Shown in pieces: positions 57,271 through 64,000 of a stretch of 64,000 nt of DNA; position 1 is the stretch's first letter, and each line of letters starts with the position of its first letter. Under the pieces are notes generated by a model. That model was not told the DNA's origin. It searched no databases and saw nothing but the letters and a program-made list of their open reading frames with translations. Source of the stretch: Streptomyces hyaluromycini (lineage in GTDB: Bacteria > Actinomycetota > Actinomycetes > Streptomycetales > Streptomycetaceae); the NCBI RefSeq assembly GCF_002217755.1, contig NZ_BCFL01000032.1, positions 182,564-246,563 on the forward strand. Direction: 5' to 3'. Made by a program: the position numbers and the translations under genes.

Positions 57271-57289
57271 TTGACTGGCTGCCAGCCAA
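57271..57289. promoter_or_regulatory. TetR operator candidate
   Basis: TTGACTGGC-T-GCCAGCCAA is a 19-bp dyad with a single mismatched pair, 16 bp upstream of the TetR start. The sequence TATAAT follows on the plus strand at 57291-57296, but the nearest plus-strand gene is far away. Confidence 0.65.
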
Positions 57290-57391
57290 CTATAATCGAC
57301 GCAGTGGGCACCGCCCTGCGCGGGTCCTGTTCAGGGCTGCCGTCCGTCCGGGGCGACACGGGGGAGCGTCTCGGGCGGACGGCGCGACAGG

Positions 57392-58114
57392 TCAGGCCTG
57401 GGTGGGCGTGGCCGGTCGGCGGGCCGCGCCCACCAGGTCCAGGACCGGCAGCAGCGCGTCCGGCCGTTCGGCCACCGGCAGATGGTCCACGAAGTGCACC
57501 CGGCAGCCGAGCGCCGCCGCCCCGCCGTCGGCCGGCCTGCTGTCCCCGACCATCACCGTCTCGCCCGGCTCGGCCCCGAGCGCATCGAGGGCCACCGTGA
57601 AGAGCCGCGGATCCGGCTTCTGGACACCGTGTTCGTACGACAGGACGTAGGCGTCCACGTAGGCGTCCAGCCCGTGCTCGCGGAAGACCGGGCGCAGGTC
57701 CCAGCCGATGTTGCTGACCACACCGACCCCGATCCCGTGCTCGCGCAGCGTGCGCAGCACCGGGGCGGCGTCCGGGTACGGCGTCCAGGCCCGCGGGGTC
57801 ATGTGCCGCTCGTACAGCGCGTCGTGCAGGGCCGGGTCAGGCAGCGCCACCTGCCGGGACAGGCCGGTGTACGCGGCCCGGTGCAGCTCCGCGCTCTCGT
57901 CCCGCACCGCCCACACCCCGGACAGTTCCTCGGGCAGCGCGACCGGAAAGGCCCCGCCGGGCTGCGCCCCGGCCACCTCCAGCGCTCGCGCCGCCCGCGC
58001 CAACTCGGTTTCGGCCAGCGGTACTTCGGCCTCGGCGAGCACTGCCCGCAGCCAGGATTCGGTGGACTCGATACGGAACAGGGTCCCGGAGAAGTCGAAG
58101 AGCACGGCAGTCAT
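57392..58114 (-). CDS. HAD-superfamily hydrolase
   Basis: 240 residues from an ATG at 58114. Motif I is LFDFSGTLF (Asp nucleophile; the second Asp is replaced by Ser), motif II GVVSNIG, motif III KPDPRLF and motif IV VMVGDSRPADGG. The Asp-to-Ser change at the second motif I position is unusual for a phosphatase and suggests a dehalogenase-like or altered activity. Same strand as the PAP2 gene but separated by 40 bp. Confidence 0.88.
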   Translation of the reverse strand: MTAVLFDFSGTLFRIESTESWLRAVLAEAEVPLAETELARAARALEVAGAQPGGAFPVALPEELSGVWAVRDESAELHRAAYTGLSRQVALPDPALHDALYERHMTPRAWTPYPDAAPVLRTLREHGIGVGVVSNIGWDLRPVFREHGLDAYVDAYVLSYEHGVQKPDPRLFTVALDALGAEPGETVMVGDSRPADGGAAALGCRVHFVDHLPVAERPDALLPVLDLVGAARRPATPTQA

Positions 58115-58154
58115 GTGCCGGACTCTACCGACGGCCGGGCGCGGCGCGGGCGGG

Positions 58155-58826
58155 CTACGGGCGAGGACGCCCCCGGGCGCCGCGCTCCCCCTCGTACACC
58201 AGCACCGCCAGCGCCACCACCAGGGCCCCGAGCAGCCAGCCGCCGAGCACGTCCGAGGGCCAGTGGACGCCGAGCCACACCCGGGTCAGGCCCACGCCCA
58301 CGACCGAGAGCCCGGCCGCGACCAGGGCGGTGCGCCATATCGCGCGTCCGGCGCCGCAGCGGTGCAGCAACCACAGCAGCAGGCCGCAGACCACCGTGGC
58401 CGTCATGGTGTGCCCGGAGGGGAACGCGGCGTAGCGGGCGGAGTCGACCGGGTCGGGCCACACCGGGCGCGGGCGGCCGACGGCGGCCTTGAGGCACTGC
58501 TGGGCGACCGTCCCGAGCGCACAGGTCAGGGTCAGCCACAGGGCGGTCCGCCACGCCGAGTGCCGCCACACCAGCCACACCGCGACCGCCGCGCACAGCA
58601 GGCGCATGGTCAGCGGGTCCCAGACCCAGTCCGTGAGAACGCGCAGCACCTGCGTGGTGCCGTGGTCCGCCACGGCCCAGCGGTGGGTGGCGCCGGCGAT
58701 GTCCTCGTCCACCGCGACCAGGGGAGGCCACTCGCCGGCGACGAGGGCGAGCAGCAGCGCCGAGGAGAGGGCGAGAACGGCGGTCGTCAGAAGCGGGGCA
58801 GGGCGGTCGCTGGGTGGGGGGCGCAT
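58155..58826 (-). CDS. PAP2 (lipid phosphate) phosphatase
   Basis: 223 residues from an ATG at 58826. The motif C1 is KAAVGRPRPVW, C2 AFPSGHTMT and C3 TRVWLGVHWPSDVLGG, the complete type-2 phosphatidic acid phosphatase triad. Six hydrophobic segments place the active site on the membrane outside. It dephosphorylates lipid or undecaprenyl pyrophosphate-type substrates. Confidence 0.93.
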   Translation of the reverse strand: MRPPPSDRPAPLLTTAVLALSSALLLALVAGEWPPLVAVDEDIAGATHRWAVADHGTTQVLRVLTDWVWDPLTMRLLCAAVAVWLVWRHSAWRTALWLTLTCALGTVAQQCLKAAVGRPRPVWPDPVDSARYAAFPSGHTMTATVVCGLLLWLLHRCGAGRAIWRTALVAAGLSVVGVGLTRVWLGVHWPSDVLGGWLLGALVVALAVLVYEGERGARGRPRP

Positions 58827-58882
58827 GACGTGATCTTTGCCGAATCATTGCCCGCACGGCAATTCCTCCGACGGGTTCGGCT

Positions 58883-59818
58883 TTACCCGAGGGCGCGCAG
58901 GCTCGGTACGAGCGCCACCAGCACCGGGATCACCGGGACCAGGGCGGCCGCCGCGGTCAGCCGCAGCCGGTGCCGGGCGGGGAGGCGGTCCGGGGCGGTG
59001 AGCAACCGGTTCACCCGCTGCGGGACATGGGCCTGCGGGGCCGGTCTCGGGCCGAACACGCCCCGGTCCTCGTTGAGTTCGACCAGGGCGAGCGCGGTGG
59101 TGAGGCGGCCGTGGCGCCGGGAGGCCATGTCGTCGGCGGCCAGTTCGACCAGCCGGTGCATCTCGGCGCGGAACGCGGCGAACACCGGGATCTGCGGGAA
59201 CCCGCCCGCCAGCGCGGCCGAGCAGTGCAGCAGCCAGTCGTGCCGGGCCTGCGCGTGGCCCTGCTCATGGGCGAGGACCGCGTCCAGTCGACGCCCCTTG
59301 AGCCGGCGCAACGCGGCCGTGGTGACGACGAGTTGGGGTGCCGCGCCCGGCAGCCACCAGGCCTCGGGGCGGTCGCCCTCCAGTACGACGAGTCGGCCGT
59401 CGGCCGGTTCCTCGCCGGGCAACAGGGGTGCGCGGGCCAGAAGTTCGGCCCGTCGCCGGCTGCGTCCGGACCTGGCCCGCGCGATCTCCCGCACCAGCAT
59501 CGCCCCGCTCCACAGCCCGGCGCAGGCGAGGGCCACCGCGGTCGCGGCCGCCCACGGGCCGTTGGTACCGAGGGCGTAGGCGTCCACCACCCCGCTCGGG
59601 GCGGTCGCGAACACCTGCCCGCGCACCGCCTGCCAGGCCGCCGCGGCGCTCAGCGTCATCGACAGCGCGCAGCACAGCAGGACGGCCGCCACCACGCACT
59701 GCCACACCCACAGCGCGACCACCGGCTCCTGGTCCGTCCAGTCGGCCCGGGCGAGCAGCCGGGGGCCGACCACGGCGGTCAGGGCGCCTAGCAGCAACAG
59801 TGCCACGGGGACCATCAT
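58883..59818 (-). CDS. M56/BlaR1-type membrane metallopeptidase
   Basis: 311 residues; ATGs at 59818 and 59815 adjoin, the frame extends to 59863. An HExxH motif is seen as LAHEQGHAQARHDW within residues about 200-215, with membrane spans near the N-terminus (VPVALLLLGALTAVVGP) and C-terminus (AALVPVIPVLVALVPS). It lacks a penicillin-binding sensor, so it is the short M56 peptidase often found beside a BlaI-type repressor; none is adjacent here. Confidence 0.9.
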   Translation of the reverse strand: MMVPVALLLLGALTAVVGPRLLARADWTDQEPVVALWVWQCVVAAVLLCCALSMTLSAAAAWQAVRGQVFATAPSGVVDAYALGTNGPWAAATAVALACAGLWSGAMLVREIARARSGRSRRRAELLARAPLLPGEEPADGRLVVLEGDRPEAWWLPGAAPQLVVTTAALRRLKGRRLDAVLAHEQGHAQARHDWLLHCSAALAGGFPQIPVFAAFRAEMHRLVELAADDMASRRHGRLTTALALVELNEDRGVFGPRPAPQAHVPQRVNRLLTAPDRLPARHRLRLTAAAALVPVIPVLVALVPSLRALG

Positions 59819-59913
59819 GGCCAGCACCCTATGAGCGGGGGACCGTTCACGGGTACAGGCCATTACGCCAAAGTGACGCAGGCAACGTTTGCGCCACGCG
59901 TGCCGTCACTCCC

Positions 59914-60456
59914 TCACAGCGCCAGCAGCATCGCCACCATGCCGATCCCCATCGAAAGCCTGCACGCCCGCGCCAGTTCGGGCCGGTCGCCCCACCTGAC
60001 CGTTCCCGTACCGGCGGCCACCGCGACCGGGACGAGCCGTGCGCCGGACAGCAGTACGTAGCCGGTGAAGTAGAGGAGTAACGGCCCTGTCACCAGCGGG
60101 ACTCCGGCGCCGACGTGGTGGTGGGCGCCGGGGGAGGCCGCCATCGCCACCGCCATGTAGACCATCGCCGCCGTCCCCACCAGATGGTGCAGGTGGTGCG
60201 GGCTGCTGCGGCCGCTCCACAGGGCGCGCAGCGCGGCCGCGCCGAACACCGCCGCGTACAGCGGCCACGCCCACCCCGGTGGGGTGAACACCGTCGCCGG
60301 CACGGCCATGACGGCCATGCCGAACCCCATCAGCGCCTCGCCGCCCGCGGCGCGCCGCTGCTCCTCGACACTGCTGCGCATCCGCAGCAGACAGTAGGCC
60401 CCGGTCGCCGCGCACAGCGCGACCAGCAGCCAGCCGGGCGAAGCCGGTCCGTGCAC
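59914..60456 (-). CDS. DUF5134 family membrane protein
   Basis: 180 residues from a GTG at 60456 with GGGGAGG upstream. Five or six membrane spans: GWLLVALCAATGAYCLLRM, AVMAVPATVFTPPGWAWPLYAAVF, HHLHHLVGTAAMVYMAVAMAA (His cluster), VTGPLLLYFTGYVLLSG and LSMGIGMVAMLLAL. The His-rich core is a hallmark of DUF5134 proteins, which are thought to be metal-related, but this is unproven. Confidence 0.8.
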   Translation of the reverse strand: MHGPASPGWLLVALCAATGAYCLLRMRSSVEEQRRAAGGEALMGFGMAVMAVPATVFTPPGWAWPLYAAVFGAAALRALWSGRSSPHHLHHLVGTAAMVYMAVAMAASPGAHHHVGAGVPLVTGPLLLYFTGYVLLSGARLVPVAVAAGTGTVRWGDRPELARACRLSMGIGMVAMLLAL

Positions 60457-60584
60457 GGCGCACCTCCCCGCTCGACGTCGTGTCGAGGGATGCGATGCCC
60501 CGGCCGCACGGCGCGCACGCGAGCGCGCGGATGTACACGGGGAGCATTCGCCGGAGCACAGCACGTGACCAGGGCTGTTCGAAA

Positions 60585-60604
60585 GTGCTTTACGAGTAAA
60601 ACAC
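60585..60604 (+). promoter_or_regulatory. Inverted repeat and promoter of the FUSC-MarR operon
   Basis: GTGCTTTAC (60585-60593), GA, GTAAAACAC (60596-60604) form a near-perfect dyad. A -10-like TAAATT follows at 60609-60614 and the ATG of the FUSC gene is at 60621, so the transcript may begin at the start codon. No ribosome-binding site is seen. The MarR protein encoded second in the operon is the likely ligand of the dyad. Confidence 0.65.
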
Positions 60605-60620
60605 GTGCTAAATTGATGAT

Positions 60621-62279
60621 ATGACCACCGCGACCCCCACGACCACCCGCCGTCTGCCCCTCGTCGGAGTGCTGCGCCTCGGCCGGCCCTCCGACATCTG
60701 GTTCAAGCCCGCCTTCAGCGTGGTAGCCGCGGTCGCCCCGCCCAACCTGACCCTGCTGGCCCTCGGCCGTCTCGACCTGGCGATGTACACGATGGCCGGA
60801 TCGCTGTGCGCCCTCTACGGCCACAACCGCCCCTACCCCGCCCGCGCCCGCACCCTGGCCCGGGTGATCCTCGGCATGGTCGGCGGCCTCGCCCTCGCCC
60901 TGGTCGCCGCCTCGCTCACCACGAACGCGGTCGTCCTGGTCACCGTCGGCGCGCTGATGGCCGCCGTCCAGAAGGTCCTCTGCGACGCCACCCGCGTCGG
61001 CCCGCCCGGGAACGTGGTCCTCACCTTCATCAGCTCCGCCTCCCTGTTCGCCCCGCAGACCCTCGGCCAGGTCCCCGGCCACGTCGGCCTCGCCCTGGCG
61101 GCGGGCGCCTGGGCCTGGCTGGTCGGCATGGCCCCCGGGCTGCTGCGCCCGCACGGCCCCGAACGCCGGGCCACCGCCCACGCCCTGAACGCCACCGCGG
61201 CCTACGCCGACACCCGCGGCACCGCAGAGGGCCACGACCGCACCCGCGCGGCCGCGGCCGCCGCCGTACAGGCCGCCTGGCAGTCCCTGCTCGCCACCGG
61301 CACCCGCACCGACCGCACCCGGCGCGCCCTCGAACACCTCGTCGTCCGTGCCGAGGTCGCCCTCGCCGCCCCCGCCGACACCGACCCGCGGCTGCTCCGC
61401 GGCTGGGCCCGTGACCTGCGCGGCACCGGACGCGTCCCGCGGGTGGCCGGGGCCGACGACGAACTCCTCGGCGTCGACGCCGAACGCGCCCTACCGCAGC
61501 GCCCGTTGTGGCGCCGGCTCGGCCCGCTCACCCCCCTCGCCGCCCGCACCGCGCTCGGCTGCGCCCTCGCCGGCTACGCCTCCCTCGCCCTCGGCGTCGG
61601 CCGCCCCTACTGGGCGCTGGTCACCGCCGCCTCCCTCTACCAGGCCAACGTCACCCTCACCTGGAGCCGGGGCGTCCAGCGCGTCGTCGGCAACCTCCTG
61701 GGCGTCCTCGTCTTCGCCGCCGTCGTACCGCTCGCCCATCTCCACCCGGCCGCCCTGGTGCTGTGCTGCCTCGCCTTCAACTTCGGCGCCGAGGCGCTGA
61801 TCGGCCGCAACTACTGGCTCGGCAGCGTCTGCGTCACCCCGATGGCCCTGCTCATCACCGAGTTCGCCCGTACCCAGGACGCCGGGCAGCTGGTCACCGA
61901 GCGGGTCGTGGACACCCTGGTCGGCGCGCTCGTCGGCTTCGCCGTCGCCGTCGTCGTCACCAACCGCCGGGCCGGCGACCGCATCGAACACGCCCTGACC
62001 GCCGTCGAACGGGCCCGCGAACAGGCCGCCCGCCTGCTCGCCGAGCCGCAGCCGGTCCCGCGCGCCCTGGAGGCCGCCCGGCGCACCCTGTCCGCCGCCC
62101 TGGCCGAGCTGCGCGCCACGGCGGACGCCGCGTCCGGCGAGTGGTGGCAACGCGCACTGCCCCAGGAGCGGGTCGTGCAAGCCGAGCAGTGCGGACACCG
62201 TACGCTCGCCGCGACGGTACGACGCCAGGGAGCGCACTCCTGGGACGGCGCGAGGACAACGGAGGACGTACGGCCATGA
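60621..62279 (+). CDS. FUSC-family membrane protein
   Basis: 552 residues from an ATG at 60621, possibly leaderless. Two membrane blocks (residues about 25-185 and 300-460) flank a cytosolic segment; SVVAAVAPPNLTLLALG opens the first and RPYWALVTAASLYQANVTLTWSRGVQRVVGNLLGVLVF the second FUSC core. The C-terminus (470-552) is helical. It resembles aromatic-acid or drug efflux FUSC proteins. It overlaps the MarR gene by 4 bp (ATGA), so the MarR probably represses this operon. Confidence 0.88.
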   Translation: MTTATPTTTRRLPLVGVLRLGRPSDIWFKPAFSVVAAVAPPNLTLLALGRLDLAMYTMAGSLCALYGHNRPYPARARTLARVILGMVGGLALALVAASLTTNAVVLVTVGALMAAVQKVLCDATRVGPPGNVVLTFISSASLFAPQTLGQVPGHVGLALAAGAWAWLVGMAPGLLRPHGPERRATAHALNATAAYADTRGTAEGHDRTRAAAAAAVQAAWQSLLATGTRTDRTRRALEHLVVRAEVALAAPADTDPRLLRGWARDLRGTGRVPRVAGADDELLGVDAERALPQRPLWRRLGPLTPLAARTALGCALAGYASLALGVGRPYWALVTAASLYQANVTLTWSRGVQRVVGNLLGVLVFAAVVPLAHLHPAALVLCCLAFNFGAEALIGRNYWLGSVCVTPMALLITEFARTQDAGQLVTERVVDTLVGALVGFAVAVVVTNRRAGDRIEHALTAVERAREQAARLLAEPQPVPRALEAARRTLSAALAELRATADAASGEWWQRALPQERVVQAEQCGHRTLAATVRRQGAHSWDGARTTEDVRP

Positions 62280-62860
62280 CGGCGACCAACGGACGACCGA
62301 CGGCCGGGAGCGACGCGGGAAGGGGCACGGGCGAGGACGCGGGCAGGAGTGCGGGCAGGGACGACACGGTCGCGGCCGTCGTCCGGCAGTGGCGGAGCGT
62401 CCACCCCGCGCTGGACACCGGGCCCATGGAGGTCATCGGCCGGATCAACCGCTGCGCCGCCCTGCTCCAGCAGGCCGAGGACGCCCCGCTGCGCCGGGCC
62501 GGCCTCAGCCGCCCCGAGTTCGATCTGCTCGGCGCGCTCCGCCGCACCGGCCACGAACTGACCCCGAGCGAGCTGGCCAAGGAGACCTTCTCCTCCGGCG
62601 CCGCCGTCACCAAACGCCTCAAGCAGCTCACCGAGCGAGGTCTGGTCGAGCGGCGCGGAGACGCCCGTGACCGCAGGGTCGCCCACCTCCGCCTCACCGA
62701 CGCGGGCCGCGAACTCGTCGACGGCCTGCTGCCCGAACAACTCGCCTACGAGACCGCCGTGCTGTCCGTCCTCGCCCCCGAGGACCAGGGCGAACTGGCG
62801 GGCCTCCTCGCGGAGTTGCTGGGCCGACTGGAGGGGAGGATGGGCGCGCTGCGGGCCTGA
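62276..62860 (+). CDS. MarR family transcriptional regulator
   Basis: 194 residues from an ATG at 62276 with GGAGG upstream and a 4-bp overlap with the FUSC stop. After a Gly/Ala-rich N-terminus (residues 1-40) the winged helix reads LTPSELAKETFSSGAAVTKRLKQLTERGLVERRGDARDRRVAHLRLTDAG. The coupling to the FUSC gene suggests autoregulation of exporter production via the dyad at 60585. Confidence 0.93.
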   Translation: MTATNGRPTAGSDAGRGTGEDAGRSAGRDDTVAAVVRQWRSVHPALDTGPMEVIGRINRCAALLQQAEDAPLRRAGLSRPEFDLLGALRRTGHELTPSELAKETFSSGAAVTKRLKQLTERGLVERRGDARDRRVAHLRLTDAGRELVDGLLPEQLAYETAVLSVLAPEDQGELAGLLAELLGRLEGRMGALRA

Positions 62861-62888
62861 CCGCCGGCTCGGCCCCCGGCACCCGGTT

Positions 62889-62987
62889 CGGCAGCGCCCC
62901 CGAAGGGGCGCGGGGAACTGCGCGACCAGCCACGACGGCGCCGCAGTCGACTGACGGCATATCGCAGCACCTCCAGCGGAGTGCTTA
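62889..62987. repeat. Streptomyces intergenic hairpin repeat, copy 3
   Basis: AGCGCCCCCGAAGGGGCGCGGGG is followed by AACTGCGCGACCAGCCACGA and ends CCTCCAGCGGAGTGC. It is nearly identical to copy 2 at 52973. It sits between the MarR gene and the interrupted VOC gene, on the chromosomal side of the integrated element. Confidence 0.9.
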
Positions 62988-63067
62988 GATCCCCGGCCGG
63001 TAACGCAAGGGGTGGTCGGCCGGTACCTCCACCAGCACGATCCTGATCCCGTCCGGATCTCCAGACC
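62985..63067 (-). pseudogene. 3' end of a VOC/glyoxalase-type gene cut by an integrated element
   Basis: On the minus strand the last about 24 codons read GDPDGIRIVLVEVPADHPL and RYRPGI before a TAA at 62985, the normal end of a VOC-superfamily protein (GDPDG...VLVEVPADHP). Upstream of about 63062 the open frame continues into unrelated integrase antisense sequence, so the rest of the gene is not here. This is the chromosomal arm of the integration junction. Confidence 0.8.
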
Positions 63068-63099
63068 ACTGTGACTCAGTTATTAGGCATACTGACCGC

Positions 63100-64000
63100 A
63101 TGACTGTTCTGTTGGGGAGCGAACAGCTCGAAGCGCTGTCTGCCATCAGGCTCAGTGTCCGCACGGATGAAACCACGTCGCCAACGCGCCAGCGTGAGGC
63201 GAATGGGCGGTCCGCTCGTGCCATGAACGCGAGGATCGTCGGCGAAGCGGAGGATCTGGACGTCTCGGCATCCCGGACGACACCGTTCGAAAGGCCGGAG
63301 CTGGGGAAGTGGCTGGCGGAGCCGTCGCGGTTCGACGTGATCTTGTGGTGGAGACTCGACCGGGCCGTCCGGTCGATGGCCGACATGCACGAGTTGGCCA
63401 AGTGGGCGCGCACATACCGGAAGATGCTCGTGTTCGCGGAAGGCCCAGGGGGGATGCTGACGCTCGATTTCCGCAATCCCCTGGACCCCATTGCGGAAAT
63501 CATGGTCACGCTTTTGGCTTTTGCGGCGCAGATGGAGGCCCAAGCCATCCGCGAACGTGTTACGGGGGCGTCGGAAGCTATTCGAGGAATGGCCCTGAGG
63601 TGGCGCGGAGCTCGACCGCCCTATCCCTACACGCCGGCGCCCATGCCTGACGGGGCGGGTAAGACACTAGTGCCCGACCCGGATGCGGTGAAGGTAGTGG
63701 AGCGCATCATTCGTGCTCTCGTAGAAGACGAAAATGCGAGTCCTACCTCCATTGCGATCTCTCTAAATAGCGAGGACCCGCCGGTTCCTAGTCCCCGGGA
63801 TCATTGGGCCATCAAACAGGGCCGAGAGACAGGCGGGAGGACCGGAGGGAAGGCGTATGAACGAGGGTCCACAGTGCAGCGATTCAAGTGGAGCGCGTCC
63901 ACCATCAATGCACTCCTTCGATCGCCGGCGCTCATGGGCCAGAAGGTTCACGGTGGCGTGCCCGTCCGCGACGGCTCAGGGCGTCCTGTCCTGGCCTCTG
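63100..64000 (+). CDS. Large serine recombinase (integrase), N-terminal 300 residues, cut by window end
   Basis: Starts at the ATG at 63100; no stop before base 64000. The catalytic domain is resolvase-like: IRLSVRTDETTSPTRQREANGR (Ser of the active site in the RLS segment), GEAEDLDVSASRTTPFERPELGKWL, WWRLDRAVRSM (catalytic Arg) and EIMVTLLAFAAQMEAQAIRERV. A recombinase domain follows from about residue 160 (LRWRGARPPYPYTPAP, LVPDPDAVKVVERIIRALV). These are signatures of actinophage and AICE-type serine integrases. Codon use is less GC-biased than the flanking chromosome. It starts 33 bp inside the broken VOC gene. Confidence 0.95.
   Translation, partial: MTVLLGSEQLEALSAIRLSVRTDETTSPTRQREANGRSARAMNARIVGEAEDLDVSASRTTPFERPELGKWLAEPSRFDVILWWRLDRAVRSMADMHELAKWARTYRKMLVFAEGPGGMLTLDFRNPLDPIAEIMVTLLAFAAQMEAQAIRERVTGASEAIRGMALRWRGARPPYPYTPAPMPDGAGKTLVPDPDAVKVVERIIRALVEDENASPTSIAISLNSEDPPVPSPRDHWAIKQGRETGGRTGGKAYERGSTVQRFKWSASTINALLRSPALMGQKVHGGVPVRDGSGRPVLAS

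Overview
The window is high-GC actinobacterial chromosome, almost certainly Streptomyces. Third codon positions are nearly all G or C, GTG and TTG starts are common, and many genes belong to families typical of that genus (DUF5997, DUF6214, DUF6461, DUF4132, BTAD/SARP-type regulators, FUSC permease-like proteins, a FprA-type reductase). No rRNA or intact tRNA was seen.

Layout. 1-23.2 kb is core-like: a DUF4132 fragment, DUF5997 and a LysR-type ligand-binding protein, an O-methyltransferase, a 14-TM exporter, HAD and Lrp genes, a FUSC protein, a lactonase, a sirohydrochlorin chelatase, a BadF-type kinase overlapping uracil-DNA glycosylase, an Asp-box propeller, a HEAT-repeat protein, an AidB-like acyl-CoA dehydrogenase divergent from a PaaX regulator, and two divergent MerR genes.

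23.2-39.6 kb is the centrepiece. About 16 tightly packed or overlapping minus-strand genes read from 39592 down to about 23379 and encode a compact contractile injection system. In order they are two unknown proteins, sheath, tube, a very small tape-measure-like protein, a Dit-like protein, a baseplate plug, a hub/spike, a PAAR-like tip with a Cys/His set, gp25 wedge, gp47/J, a large LamG-containing baseplate protein, three tandem paralogous fibre-like proteins and two large multidomain candidate cargo proteins. The last cargo gene carries a probable 1-base frameshift in front of a nuclease-like C-terminus. A BTAD/SARP-type regulator follows. No capsid, portal, terminase, lysis gene or AAA+ ATPase is present, so this is neither a prophage nor an obviously canonical eCIS cluster.

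40-45 kb is an accessory zone: a SDR with a degraded active site, a clearly broken SDR pseudogene, a MarR regulator with palindromic boxes, DUF6461, a small membrane protein, and a degenerate 3' half of a tRNA-Arg(CCG) that looks like an old attachment site.

44.5-63 kb returns to core-like genes. A secreted pectate lyase and a secreted SGNH esterase share a promoter region with AGCGCT-type palindromes. A PucR regulator is divergent from an overlapping ureohydrolase / NCS1 permease / cyclase / SnoaL operon, with an NCS2 permease next to it. Then come an FprA-like reductase, TetR, HAD, PAP2, an M56 peptidase, DUF5134, and a second FUSC gene coupled to a MarR regulator.

63.0-64.0 kb begins an integrated element. 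A large serine recombinase (cut by the window end) starts about 40 bp inside the broken 3' end of a VOC/glyoxalase-type gene, which marks one att junction. Many divergent promoters contain visible inverted repeats, listed individually.
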